A stretch of 64,000 bases of DNA from Telopea speciosissima (Eukaryota > Streptophyta > Magnoliopsida > Proteales > Proteaceae), in NCBI RefSeq assembly GCF_018873765.1, contig NC_057916.1, positions 52,330,540-52,394,539 on the forward strand, in the 5' to 3' direction. The first letter of the stretch is position 1, and each line of letters opens with the position of its first letter. The translations under genes and the position numbers were made by a program. Of the stretch, positions 32,196 to 44,494 are shown piece by piece. The notes below the pieces were generated by a model. That model ran no database searches. It was not told the origin of the DNA and saw only the letters and a program-made list of their open reading frames with translations.

Positions 32196-33516
32196 TTTAT
32201 AGCCTGATGTCTAGGTTTCGGCTCTGGCTGGCTAGGCAATTTTTCTTTTTCCTTCTCATGTAGGATTGTGACAAGCTGGGTGAGTTGCTTCTCCACATTA
32301 TTATGGTTTGTCATGAGAAGGGCCATGCTTTTTTTCAGCTCACTTATTCTTCCTGTCTCTCCTGTATTGGTAAACCCAGGGGATTGCTGATAAGCTGCAA
32401 GGAGAGGTGGCCTAGCAGAATTCATTAGAGGTCCTAAATGAGGACGAAAGGGAAGGGGATGAGGAGACATACTTGGGTTTTGTGGTGCATAATTAGGCCT
32501 TTGGAGACCAAATTGGCCTTGATGGTGAAAGTTAGATGGGTCTACTTGGTTCCCTTGATTCCAGGAGAAACTATGGTGATTTCTCCATCCTGGATTGTAA
32601 GTGTTACTATATGGATTATTTTGGTAAAGAGCACTTCCATTCTCAGTGTTGGAATTATCCACAAAGGTGTTAGGGCATTCCTCCATAAGATGACCAGGTG
32701 TATGGCACCAAATGCACATGGAGATATGATTGACTTGGTTAACTGGGATAGGCTCCTTAGGGACTATGGATTCCAACCTTTTGATGAGGTTATCAAGTTT
32801 GGCTTCTTTGGCTGGTATACCCTCAATGAAGTAACCCTTAGTGGTCCTTTCAGACTCTTGAGTGGATTCCCATTCCCTAGTCTTATCAGCCAAGTTGGTC
32901 AAAACTGTCCAAGCCTCATTCTCATCAATAAAAGAGGTAATCCAATAGGACACAGAAACTCTAAAAGTTGCTTGGTCTGACAGTCAAAGCCCTCATAAAT
33001 GATTTGACAAATTTATCACAAGTCAATACCATTGTGAGGGCATTCTAATAGGAGATCCTTGAACCTTTCCATGAATCTAGAGAAGGACTCATGTGGTTTC
33101 TACCTAAATTGAAGAATGTCACTCTTGAGTTTATTAGTTTTGTGAAGAGGAAAAAACTTTCTCAAGAAGACAATTGTAAACTGATCCCATGTAGTAATGG
33201 AATTAGTCAGTAGTCCATAGAGTCACTTCTTGGCATGGTTTTTCAGAGCAAAGGTTATGAACCGAAGTTTAACTGCATCGTCAGATAAATTTTGGACTTC
33301 AATTAGAACATAAACCTCCTCAAATTCCCTAAGGAAGAGATAGGCATCTTCATTGGCCATCCCATGGAAATGGGGCAACATACTAATGAAGTTGATCTTG
33401 AGTTCATAATTATTTCCTGTAGCAATTGGTAGACTGATGCAGGAAGGCTGTGCAGCCCTAGTAGGGTAGAATCTATCCTTAAGAGTCCTAGGCTGAGGTT
33501 GTTCAATCATGGTCAA
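32196..33516 (-). pseudogene. Athila-like gag, minus strand
   Basis: The N-terminal part (33516-33223) reads LPHFHGMANEDAYLFLREFEEV, the conserved Gag core. The sequence is then frameshifted, and from 32953 it has TVLTNLADKTREWES and the zinc knuckle CIWCHTPGHLMEEC, followed by Pro/Asn/Gln-rich sequence and an ISELKKSMALL coiled-coil-like stretch. The open frame runs on past 32196 into LTR sequence to a stop at 32108, so its last 29 residues are artefact. Confidence 0.8.
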
Positions 33517-34137
33517 AGGTAGTGGAGGTGGTATTTTAACAAGTCGGTTGGTTGAGTCACGGGTCCTTTAGCCACCTAAACCAATTTAGAAGTCTTTTTT
33601 TTTAATTTATAAAGAAAAATAAAAAGACTAGGAAAAAACACTAAAAACACGAGAGAGATCAAGATAGTTAGTGCATCTGCTCCTCAAAGGTTGAAACAAT
33701 GATTCCAAAGCTGTAAGGTTGCCATATAGGTTGACAGGAAGGGAATCCGTATAGTCTTCACTAGCCACCTACGTGCGACTCCAATTGGATTTTGACATAG
33801 AGTGGCGGACTATTATATGTTTTTGTTTCCAAACAAAGGCACTCACTATGTTGCTTTCCTGTTATCAAAGTTAGTCACCTCCAAAAATAGGTCACATGCC
33901 AATCCAAACCACCCAAACGAATCAAGGGGCAGCGTCATAGGTGATGAAATCCTATGAGGTACACCAAGATTAGCTGGGTTTGGGCATATGGAAAATTTTG
34001 GATTGAGCGCACATTCTTTGAAACAGAAGAGAAACAAGATGAGGTTTTCTTTTTTTTCTTTTTAGAAAACAAAACAAAACAAAGTAAAATCACTTCGATT
34101 TACTTAAAAATAAGAAAAACAAAGTGGACAAATATCT

Positions 34138-34154
34138 CCTCGGCAGCGGCGCCA
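34138..34154 (-). other. primer binding site, tRNA-Asp type
   Basis: On the minus strand TGGCGCCGCTGCCGAGG, one or two changes from the TGGCGCCGTTGCCGGGG used by Athila-class gypsy elements. It lies 6 bases after the LTR end. Confidence 0.85.
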
Positions 34155-34160
34155 AAAACT

Positions 34161-34849
34161 TGTTTGAGTTAAAAAAAATACAACAAGCGTATGGGTCGTA
34201 CGAGTACGGGCCGAACATAGGGAAATGTAACCACTCTATTTTACCTTTCTCACGTAAGGCGAAAGTGTAACAAGTGATAGATTAAGCTAAACTATGGTCC
34301 TAACACATGGATCTGCCGAAATTGACGTCCTAAACATTTATCTAGATACGGGAAATATTGAATTATAAATAGAATGAACCTAAAAACTAAGGACCTAATT
34401 TGCCTAGGATAAAACCCAAAGTTGAGAATGAGAAACAATTTAAAATGCTAAAATGAAATAAAATAAAAAGAAAAGAAGAAGACAATTACCTTGGGGGAGA
34501 GGTTGCACTCCCCACACAATCTTGCAAGTTGGAGAAGCTTGAGTGATGAAGATGCTAATTAATTACATATCCATATAGGCTATCCTAGTTAATTACATCA
34601 CCATTAAAACTAACCTAAGAAGAAGAGGTAAAGAAGATGAAATAAAACTTGCATTAAACTTGAAAGCTATTACAATGAAGAACAAAAATTAAAAGACTAA
34701 AAAGATGAGCTCAGGCTAGGATTAGATCAAGGGGAGGAAGGTGAGCACAGTTAGAGAGTGGAAATTGGGGGAGATTGAGAAAATAATAAAAAAATAAAAT
34801 ATAGAAGTGAGATAAGAGGTAGGAGGGAGAGCACGGTTAGAGAGTGGAA

Positions 34850-34880
<31 letters not shown>

Positions 34881-35766
34881 TCCGTGAGAGCGAGAGTGAA
34901 AGAAGTTAGGAAAGAGGGAGAGAGAAACGTGAGTGGGAACGAGAGGAAATTGGGAGAAATGGGATTAGAAGGGAGTTGGGATTGAGAGGATCGTGTGGGG
35001 TTTGGAGAGAGAGAGAAGAGAGATAGAACCCGAGAGGAATTGGGAATTAGAGGGATATGAGAGAGAGAGAAATGTGTGACAGAGTGAAATCAGATTTTAG
35101 GGATGGGGAGAGAGGGATCACGTGGAAAGATTTGGGAAAAACAAAATAAAATAAATAAAATAGAAAAATGAATTGGAAAGTGGATGAAATCCTCTTTTTG
35201 AAAATATCTCTTCATTCTAGCCCCGGATGGACCCAATCCGAGAATTAAAGTTGCTCCAATTAATGTTCTGGACGATATGAGCCCAATATCGGATATCTTC
35301 TAAAAAATTTCCAATTTTCTAAAATTACTGTTATGCCCTTGGATCTTTAGTGAAACTTCTTCCCATCTCGCCCTTGATCACATGTGAATTGATCCATGGG
35401 TAGACTGATTCCTAGATTGCATCAAATCCTTCCTTGGTTCTGGGCTCGGGCTTGCACTTCAACTCATTTCCTGGCCCATTATTCTTTTCTGACCCAAAAA
35501 GAATAATCGCTTGCATGATGGCCTAAACGAATGCGTACTTGACATGCAAATGATCCACTTTGCTTAGAATTCCGTCCTCTTCGCAACCATGAAAAGAAAT
35601 TGGACCATTTTATGTGTAACTTGGGATATATAGCTCTCGATAGCATAAAATGACCAAAAAGGACCTAAAACCTGAAAAACACAAAAAAATACCCGAGTAG
35701 CTCTGTAAAATGTGAGTAAAATGCATGCTTATGACCCTAAGATTTCACACATTGATGTGCTCATCA
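34161..35766 (-). repeat. 5' LTR of the minus Athila-like element (1.6 kb)
   Basis: On the minus strand it starts TGATGAGCACATCAATGTG (35766) and ends CTCAAACA (34161). It is purine-rich in the middle on the plus strand, with a (GA)n run at 34854-34880. It is inserted in a gypsy gag remnant, whose sequence resumes at 35767. Confidence 0.85.
34854..34880. repeat. (GA)n microsatellite in the LTR
   Basis: About 13 GA units. Confidence 0.85.
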
Positions 35767-36616
35767 GTCATGGTATAACCTATACCAGAAATCTCCTGCT
35801 CCTAGTCCTCCACAATCTTCTTGCCAGTCTTATCATTCTTCTCAGGCCTTTGGTAACCACCGCCAGCCTTACACTCTCTAACGAAGTGTCCACTCTTTCC
35901 ACACTTGAAACAAGTAGTGGTTCCCAACAAACATTCTCCCTTGTGGCTCTTACCACACTTGGGATAGTCTACCTTAGGTCCTTTTTCTTGAAATTTCTTC
36001 TTTCGGTTCTTAGTCCACTTTCCCTTAAAGTTGTTGGGCTTGAACTTATTCTTTGGTACCTCACCCCCAGATTGGGTGTCTACCCTCTCTACTGTAATAG
36101 CATCTCGAATTACCATCGAAATCACTAGATCAACAGATCTTTCCTTCAGATTGCTCACATTTCCTTTCTTACCCTGGTCTAACTGTTTCCCTTGAGAATC
36201 TTTCGATTTTCGTTTCTGTTGGACTTTCTATTTGGACAGTCTCTTGCATAATGGCATGACCCCAAACACTTAAAACACGTAAGGGTCCCTCGCAGACATT
36301 CTCCTCGGTGATCCTTCTAACATTTGGGACATCCAACTCGGGGTTTCTGGCCTTTAAACCCTTCCCTATGGCCCTCAGATGTAGTTTGTATATAGATCTT
36401 AATTCTGGACTTTTGCACATACTCATCGTACACTTCCAACTGAGAGGTGGCCATAGGCTGACTTTCCATCCTTCCTCTTAGTGCCAATGATCTTGATCAT
36501 TAGATTAATCTTCACTTAGAATCTATCTCAAGATCCTAAACATCAATACTTAGAGAATCAACTCTAAAGTCGTACGCCAACAGGTTACGAGTCTACAGAA
36601 CCCTTAAACTCTGCTC
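35767..36616 (-). pseudogene. gypsy gag remnant with duplicated zinc-knuckle region
   Basis: Minus-strand frame 36158-35802 contains YPKCGKSHKGEC followed by CFKCGKSGHFVREC, the paired knuckles of Tekay/Del-like chromovirus Gag. A second, frameshifted version of the same region (RGECLRGTLTCFKC-like in mixed frames) lies at about 36420-36170, so the module is duplicated. The upstream end reaches the PBS next to the LTR at 36628. Confidence 0.75.
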
Positions 36617-36627
36617 TGATACTAAGT
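36611..36627 (-). other. primer binding site, iMet type (imperfect)
   Basis: On the minus strand the sequence after the LTR end is ACTTAGTATCAGAGCAGAG, a variant of TTGGTATCAGAGC. Confidence 0.7.
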
Positions 36628-39366
36628 TGTTACACCCCTAGAATGACTAGACCTAGTGGGGCCCATGACACCGAATCTAGTTGTGGTCTGTACAAGTTGA
36701 ACTTAACATTCTCATAAAAGTATAATATGCATGGATCATAAGCAATTCATGAAGTTTAGAACTCCATCACCATCACAGTTATCCATCCAAAGATCCATGA
36801 CACACAATAACCATCAGAGTCATAGTGAAAACATTCATGGGTTAGGGGCATCTAAATAAAACTTTTAACCCTTATAAACATATATCTACCCCAAATACCC
36901 ATCCATTGGATAGTAACACTATAGGCATCTATCCCTATTACTTACAGTCATCCTATAAAACATTCCCAAGCATCCATAATGATAATAATGACCTTATCCA
37001 AACAGTAAGAAAGAGAAAAGTTAATCCTCTTTAATCCGAATGATTGTGTTCAATCACTAATCCTTTACCCTTGTCTTTTGGTCTTTGATCTGTGAAAACA
37101 TTCAACAATAATGGGATCAACTTTACAGCCCAGTAAGCAAGATAAACAATCATGCATAACTATACATACACATAACCCATAACCATTCTTAGAGCAACAT
37201 GCATTTTACTTCATTTACATAATCTATAACCATTCTTAGAGCAACATGCACCTTATATCATTTTCATCATTCTTTGAACCATTCATAAGTTATCCAGTTT
37301 CGTTCTTAGCCTTAGTCTCATCTTGCTTTTGAGTATGGTGTTCATCTTGCTTTTGAGTATGGTGTTCCTTTGTATCGAGCTGTGTCTTGGCAAAAGTGTC
37401 GACGCCTTTTCATGCCTTTATGTCGAGTCATGTATTGGCCTTAGCCTCAATGTCTCCTTTGTCATTTCCATCAAGTTATGTCTTGGCCTTAGCCTCAACG
37501 CCTCTTCACCATTTCATACCGTACCGAATCGTCTATTGACTTAGGACATCAATTGACTTTCTTTCTTTATCCTTGAACATTCATTGTGTATCAAATATAC
37601 CATTTCATAATTAATTTTAACATTACCATGAACATGTACAAGATACATAGGGAGCATATCATAATTGTATCCACAACAAGGGCACATACATTCATTCCAT
37701 TCCTTAGTTCATTCATAGTTCTATGTAATTATGCATCCATTTAATCATTCGCATGGTGAGATATGCGTGGGATAAACATTGTATCATCATCATCATAACT
37801 TTGCATTTAGCTTCCCACTCATAGACTATCTATTATGCATTCTTATCATTCTAACCATTCATCGTACGTATAATACTTAATTAATATCTCTTATCACGTT
37901 GAACCATCATACTTACACTCTAACATGCATCCTTTATATAAATCATGCATGCATAGTTCATAGTTGATATATATCATAGCATTCATTCGTTCCAATCATC
38001 ATTCATACAATTTTATCATTCATAACTTATAACTAACATCTCTTCTCATTTTGAGTTCTCATACTCATTTTGTATCATGCATACCTTAAATCTATCATGC
38101 GTGCATCGTTCTTTGTTAGCATAATTCATAACATTCATCCACTTTCATTATCAGAGATATAGGAAAAAATCATTATACCATTATCAATCGTAAATTTGCA
38201 TTAGGTTCCCATTAACAGTCCATCGTTCAAGCTTCCTTGTCATTCCAATCAATCACTTACACTTGACATATAATTATCATCTCTTTTCTTATTGAGTTTA
38301 CATACTCATGTTCTATCATGAATTCTTTACATAATTTATAGCTAACATAATGCATGACATTCATTCATTCTATATATCAATTATATATTCATAGCTTAAT
38401 AGCTACATGTTCTAACATGATTGAGTATCGTTACTTACCTTCCAACGCTTCCCAATATGTCTAACTTTGATCCAATCTTTGAGTGGCCCTAAGGGTTATC
38501 AAATCAATCCATTTTTATGTCATTTTTGGTGTCCAAGGATTGACCAAAATATAAAACAATGTTGTATAAATATTTTTCAAAAAATTATATTTTCAATTTT
38601 TGGGACCATTCTGTCCAGGGGAAAATACAACATGGATGAGGTAACTTCACAAGGGTTTTTGGCCCTGTTACGAGCAGATTTTGGAAAAATCCTACTTCAC
38701 AAAACATGTAACCACAGAAGTTTTTCTTTCACCAGAAATAAGAATCACTCAATTCCGATCTGAAATGGGTGAGACATGGTATATTTACTGCACATATGTC
38801 AATCTATCCAAAATAAAAAATAGAGCAAGAAATTCGAAATTGAAGAAACTTCATGAAAACTCATTCCAACATTGAGGATTTCATTCCCAAGTTCCAATGC
38901 ATGCTTTCCATCATTAATACCCATCAAATTAAGTTTTCAAATACACTTAGAAAGCTCTAACTTAAGCTAATTTGATCAATCAATGAATCAAAATGAGATG
39001 CCTTCTTCTCAAATGGAAAACCCCCAAATTTACAAGGTTCTTCAATTGATTCGTTTCTCAAATCATGGGATCCCTTCAATTCAATGTGGATTTAACCTCT
39101 TTACAACCTAAGCAAGAGATTTAAACTTTTAATTTCATAGATCCATCATTTAAATACAAAAACTAAAATCAAATCAAACTTTCTTACCTTCAAATCTCAA
39201 GTAAGAGATTATCCCTTCAAACTAAGGCTCTAATCCTTCAATTGCTCCTTTAATCTTGCTTAAATAACCTCCAATTTAATCAAATTGATCTTCAAATTTT
39301 CATTCCCAAGCTATTTTCCCTCTTTTTCCTTATTTTTCCTTCTTTCTCTTCTTTATCTTCTCCCTT

Positions 39367-39468
39367 AAGCTAAGGGAATCTTTTCTTATGAGCAACACTC
39401 CTCCTTCCACGATTTTTAAGCTAAGGGAATCTTTTCTTATGAGCAACACTCCTCCTTCCACGATTTTT
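39367..39468. repeat. 51-bp tandem repeat, 2 copies
   Basis: Unit starting AAGCTAAGGGAATC, copies at 39367-39417 and 39418-39468, near-identical. Confidence 0.9.
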
Positions 39469-39840
39469 CCTTCCCTCTCCTTTCTCTTTTTTTGTTTTCT
39501 TTTCTTTCCTGCTATTCTTCTTCTAAAGCGAAAGCTCAAGTGTCTCATGCCTCCCCGTAAAGAGTATCCAGGAGCTATTCTGTTTAGGTCAAGCAAGTAG
39601 TCTCTTTTGAGCGAGCAAGTAGACTCAAGGGAATAGAGTGGGTTTTGTGCCACTGCTATTTAGTAACCACTCTGCAGACATGTGGTAGAGGCTGCAACAA
39701 GCCTGCCTTACATTCCCGCCAAAGCAAAATATGTCTTTTGGTAACCGCTTTTTGTGTCTATTTCCCCGAATTCCCCCTTGGCTTCTCTCTTTCTTAGAAT
39801 GACTCTCTCTTTCTTAAATTTTATCTCACTTGAAACCTCC

Positions 39841-40162
39841 CTTATGCCCCTCCATTATCTTCTTCTTTCTTATTTTATCTCCTCATTAATTTATATCTTC
39901 CTTGAAATCTCTCTTAGGCCCTTCCTTTATCTTCTTCTTTCCTATTTTATCTCCTCATTAATTTATATCTTCCTTGAAATCTCTTCTATGCTCTTCCTTT
40001 ATCTTCTTTTTCCCTTTGTAACTTTTCCATTAAACCCTCACTTAAACTCTTCTTTTCCTTTTGTAGCTTTCCTATTAAACCCTCACTTAAATTCTTCTTT
40101 TCCTTTTGTAGCTTTCCTATTAAACCCTCACTTGTATTCTTCTTTTCCTTTTGTTGCTTACA
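39841..40162. repeat. tandem repeats of ~72 bp and 45 bp
   Basis: A ~72-bp pyrimidine-rich unit (TATCTTCTTCTTTC...CTTCCTTGAAATCTCT) recurs two to three times up to about 40010. It is followed by three copies of a 45-bp unit (ATTAAACCCTCACTT...CTTTTGTAGCTTTCC) from 40028. Long frames here come from the repeats. Confidence 0.8.
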
Positions 40163-40570
40163 AAGAACCAACATGAACCAAATAGTAAACCATGAATTAA
40201 ATAGTAAACCAAACATATATTCATACACTTAATTTAAACCACAGTGTATAATTATAAACCATAGTATATAAAAATATACCATAGTGTATAAAATCAATAC
40301 ATAGTCTATATACATAGGTCAAGGATTATAAAATTACATAAATACCCTTACATGGCTATACATGACCCTTATATGACCATACATGACCAACAATCATGCT
40401 CATGCTCATAATTCATTATAAAGCTTGCAAAAATCATGAATACATGGAAGCTTACCATAAATTGGTAATAACAAACATGAAAATTGATTCCCTTCCATTC
40501 AGTCCACTAATTTTAAAAGCAAGACAGTAAACCAATATTAAAATGACAATTCTAGGATCAGGGTATTACA

Positions 40571-41295
40571 ATGGGGGTCGTGGAGGATGTTGGGGCCGTG
40601 GACATGGTGGTCGAGGTCTTGGGGGTCTTTATGATGGTCAGTATCCTGGGCAGTTCTGGCGTTCCATTTATCGCCGCACCAATCATTCCATTGACCAATA
40701 TTATTTTCGTCAACAATCTGGTAATCCTAACACCCAACCCCTACCCTACCATCCCAATAATCCACCACCCTCTTGTGGCCATCCCAACCCACCACTTTTA
40801 CCAACCCCCCATCCATCCACTGCCCTATCGTGCTATCCTGACATGGGTGCGTCCCACCATGTAACCCCGGATATCTAATCTCTATCCCAATTTGATGACT
40901 ACAATGGGCAAGATCAATTACACGTTGGTAATAGTAAGGGCTTACCAATTTCTCACATTGGTTACTCTTCTTTTCCTTCTCTCTCTTCTCGTTCTTTTCA
41001 TTTAAATGATGTGCTTCATGTTCTTTCTATTATAAACGTCTTCTTTCTGTTCAAAAATTTTCTCATGATAATAATGCTTATTTTGAATTTCACCCATCTC
41101 ATTTTCTTGTGAAGGATCAGGTCACCAAGTCCACTCTGCTGTCTGGACCTAGTAAAGGTAGTATTTACGAACTTACTCCACCCAGTCGGTCCTCTGCTCA
41201 TACTGTTGTTCGCTCCTGCATTGACATCTGGAATAGTCGTTTAGGACACCCGCATGAGCGATTACTTTGTTTTATGCTTAATAAAAATAATTTAC
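40571..41295 (+). pseudogene. host copia: gag C-terminus, protease and pre-integrase
   Basis: It starts in a Gly/Arg-rich Gag tail (GGRGGCWGRGHGGRGLGG) and passes a Pro-rich stretch. The protease site CYPDMGASHHVTPDI has Met where DTGA is expected. GLPISHIGYSSF and FHLNDVLHV follow, and DIWNSRLGHPHERLL of the pre-integrase. The LINE interrupts it at 41296, and the copia resumes at 43648. Confidence 0.8.
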
Positions 41296-43634
41296 CTTTT
41301 AGTAGCTATAGGCCTATTGCTTTGTGTAATTTAATTTACAAGTTTATATCTAAGATTTTGGCTAATAGAATTCAAAAGGTGGTTGGTCGTCTTGTCTCCC
41401 CCAATCAATCTGCTTTCATTAAGGGGATCAATTACCGACAACATTCTTTTTTGCCATGATGTTGTGAGAGGGATTACCTACAAAAACTCCCGCCCTTCGG
41501 CCATCCTTAAGATTGATCTTCACAAGGCGTATGATACTTTGAGTTGGAGCTATCTTTTCCGAATGATGGTATCTATGAATTTTCCAAGGAGATTTATCTT
41601 ATGGATAAAACAATGTGTGATGACCCCTATGTTCTCTATTCTTGTGAATGAAGTCCAGCAGAATATTTTGCTAGCAAACGGGGAATTAGACAAGGAGATC
41701 TATTATTCCCTGATCTTTTTACCCTTTCCATGGAAGGGTTGCCTATGATGTTGAATCAAGCTGTTGTGCATAGGAGGATCCAGCTTATCCCAAGGTGTAA
41801 ACCTTTACAGCTATCTCATTTAGTTTTTGCTGATGATCTGATGGTATTTGCTAGGGCTGATTGTGATTCTATCTCGGCCGTGATGGACACTCTTAGATAT
41901 TTTTCCATGATCTCCGGGCTTAATTTGAACCATTCTAAGTCCTCTATCATCGTTGGGGAGGGGAGGGAGGGGTAAATGCTCATATTCGAGACAATTTGAT
42001 TTAGATATCAGGGTTTTCTGAAGCCCATCTTCCCATTAAGTATCTTGGAGTTCCTCTGATTTTACGAAAGCTAAAAGCAAGTGATTGTGCTCCTCTTTTT
42101 GACTTGGTTAGAAAGAGATTGGAAGGGTGGAAATCTCGTTTCCTTTCATTTTCTAGTCGTCTCCAATTAATTGTTTCGGTTCTTCAGGGAAGATATATAT
42201 ACTGGTCAGGATTATTTGGATTGCCTGGCTTTATCTTCAAAAAGTTGGAGTCAATGTTTTCAAAATTTTTATGGTTGGGGCCTTCTTTGGAGAGGAAAAT
42301 TCATTACATTGCTTGGGATGACATTTGTAAGCCTAAAAATGAGGGTGGACTAGGGGTGAGGCGCCTCAAAGATATGCATATAGCAGGTATTATAAAATAG
42401 ATTTGGTGGCTCGCATCCAAAAAAGACTCACTTTGGACGAAGTGGGTTCGACATAGATACTTGCTAGTGGATTCTATATGGATTGTCCAACCTACTCAGA
42501 ACTATTCTTGGGTTTGGTGGAAGATGATGAAGTATCGGGTTCAGGTGGAACCTTTTATTCACCAAATTATAGGGAATGACTCAGGCACATTTCTTTGGTT
42601 GGATCCTTGGCACCCTGCTGGGGTACTCTTTAATAGATTTGGGGATCGTATAAGATCTGATGCAGGTTCTCATAGATTGGCTTTGGTGCAATCTATTCTG
42701 GTGGATGGAATGTGGTCCCATGGCCACCCCACTTCCTTGTCTCTCAAGTTGATTTGGGGGCAGTTGGACGAACTTAGAAGACTTAATCCCCTTCAAGAAG
42801 ATTCTATCTTGTGGACTGCCTCCCCTACAAGGTCCTTCTCCACAAAATCTGCTTGGAGTTTGGTGAGATCATCTTCTCCACAGGTTGATTGGTGGGGGGG
42901 GGTTCGATATGGTTTGGCAATTGTATTCCTAGGCATTCGGTAACAACATGAAGATGCTTGAAGGATGGGCTCCCAACCAAAGATCAACTCAGGAAACGCC
43001 AGATGATGGTTGCTCTGTATTGTGTTTTTTGTTGGGCAGGATTGGAGAATAGAGACCATTTATTTTTTGAGTGCTCCTTTACTAAAAAAGTATGGGGAGA
43101 TATTTTGAGTCGTTGCTCTCCAGCTAGCAGGCCAGGGGTTGGTATTCTTTTGGAAGCAAAGTGGATCACCAAGACTTTCTAGGGAGATTTGATTGGGTGC
43201 ATCACTAAATTGGCTTTTTGTGCAATAGTTGCTCACATATGGAAGGAGAGAAATTTCTGTCTTTTCAGAAATAAAATGAAGACCATGCCTTGTCTTATTA
43301 GAGATATCAAAGCGGACATCCATGACCGGTGTAGAGTGGATATCCCCAAGGGAGAAATCTCCCAGGAATATGTCTTAGTTCAGAAATGGGAAGTGCATCC
43401 AATGTGGGTTGGGGGGGGGAGTAATGTCCTGATGGGATGATAGGGGTTCTGTTGCTTTTTTGTTTTGTTGTGCTCTTAGGGTGTCCTGAGTTTTGCTTGG
43501 CTTCGGGCCTTGGGTATAATCTTTACTCTTGGTTCCTTCTGAGGCTTGGGGTATTCATTCCAAGTCTTGGTAGATTGCCTTAGTTTTTGTATATCTTTTC
43601 TCTCTTTATTTCAATAAATTGATTTATCTATAAA
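41296..43634 (+). mobile_element. 5'-truncated L1-type LINE
   Basis: The LINE is inserted in the copia with a 13-bp target duplication AAAAATAATTTAC (41283-41295 and 43635-43647). It is 5' truncated, starting within the RT domain, and ends in an AATAAA-like signal and an A-run. Such structure is the product of target-primed reverse transcription. Confidence 0.9.
41299..43182 (+). pseudogene. LINE reverse transcriptase and zf-RVT domain, decayed
   Basis: In several frames it reads SYRPIALCNLIYKFISKILA, RLVSPNQSAFIKG, AILKIDLHKAYDTLSWSYLF, the catalytic LVFADDLMVFARAD (about 41820-41860), SRLQLIVSVLQGRYIYW and HYIAWDDICKPKNEGGLGVR. Near the 3' end is CVFCWAGLENRDHLFFEC, the zinc-binding zf-RVT motif. 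Frameshifts lie near 41460, 41700, 41975, 42400 and 42943. No endonuclease domain remains. Confidence 0.85.
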
Positions 43635-43647
43635 AAAAATAATTTAC

Positions 43648-44494
43648 GTTGTTTTTCGTCGTTTTTAATAATGTTTGTACGGCTTGTCAATTAGGCAAAG
43701 CCAGTCATCTTTCTTTATTTGTTACAGACAGTCGAAGTTTATTTCCTTTGGATTTAATTTATAGTGATGTGTAGGGTCCCTCTCTAACACCCTCCTTGTC
43801 TGGTCATAGATTCTATGTTGTCTTTGTGGACGATAACACTAAATTTATATTATTTTATCCTCTTATGTGCAAATCTGAAGTTTTATCAATTTTTCATCAA
43901 CTTCAGGCTCTTGTTGAACGACACTTTGACAGGAAAATTAAGACCATTCAAACGGAATGGGGTGGGGAGTTTCGGACTCTACCCACGTTTTTCACAAAAA
44001 TTGGAATCTCCCACAGGGTTTCAGCCCCTCATACCCATGAGCAACAAGGGGCTTTTGAGCACCGTCATCGGTATATTGTAGAAACTGGACTCTCCCTTCT
44101 TGCTCATGGGTCGGTTCCCAACCATTATTGGAATTTTACCTTTGAAACCGCAATTTACTTGATCAATAGGATGCCTTCGGCTGTCTCCCATGGTGTTTTA
44201 CCTTTTCAACTAGTTTTTCATAAATTATCGAATTACCATTTTCTTAAGATTTTTGGTTGTTTATGTTTTCTTATTTGTGACCGTATAATAGGCATAAGAT
44301 GGATTTTCGCTCATTGCCTTGTGTTTCTAGGCTATAGCCCATCACATACTAGTTATAGGTGTCTTCACATTCCTTCCAATAGGATTTACATTGCTCGTTA
44401 CGTTTGTTTTGATGAAAATTCTTTCCCCTTCTCAACAACAAGTATGGGTACGTCTTCATTTTCCTCTTCTCTTTGGGCTGGTACCCCCATTTAG
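43648..44494 (+). pseudogene. host copia integrase
   Basis: It resumes with the zinc-binding CTACQLGKASHL, passes a stop (DV*GPS, expected Trp), then has an open frame of 232 residues from 43796. This contains FYVVFVDDNTKFILFYPL, IQTEWGGEFR, YWNFTFETAIYLINRMPS and FGCLCF...FLGYSPSHTSYRCLH. The second catalytic aspartate (normally TDWGGE) is Glu. Pro-rich linker sequence follows. Confidence 0.85.

Larger units (their letters stand above)
32196..35766 (-). mobile_element. Athila-like gypsy fragment, minus orientation
   Basis: Read on the minus strand it has a 5' LTR (35766 to 34161), a PBS (34154-34138), a leader and gag (about 33516 to 32196). It is joined head-on to the truncated plus-strand LTR, so the two Athila pieces form an inverted pair. 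Confidence 0.8.
36628..40570 (-). repeat. 5' LTR of the minus gypsy, 3.9 kb (Tekay/Del-like)
   Basis: On the minus strand it begins TGTAATACCCTGATCC (40570) and ends GGGGTGTAACA (36628), with related inverted termini. Inside it is AT-rich, with several tandem-repeat blocks (39367-39468, 39841-40010 and 40028-40162). Very long LTRs are usual in the Tekay/Del lineage. Its outer end abuts copia gag at 40571. The matching 3' LTR is missing. Confidence 0.75.

Noticed and set aside
39754..40176. 140-codon Leu/Ser/Phe-rich frame
   Set aside because: Produced by the 72-bp and 45-bp tandem repeats in the gypsy LTR.
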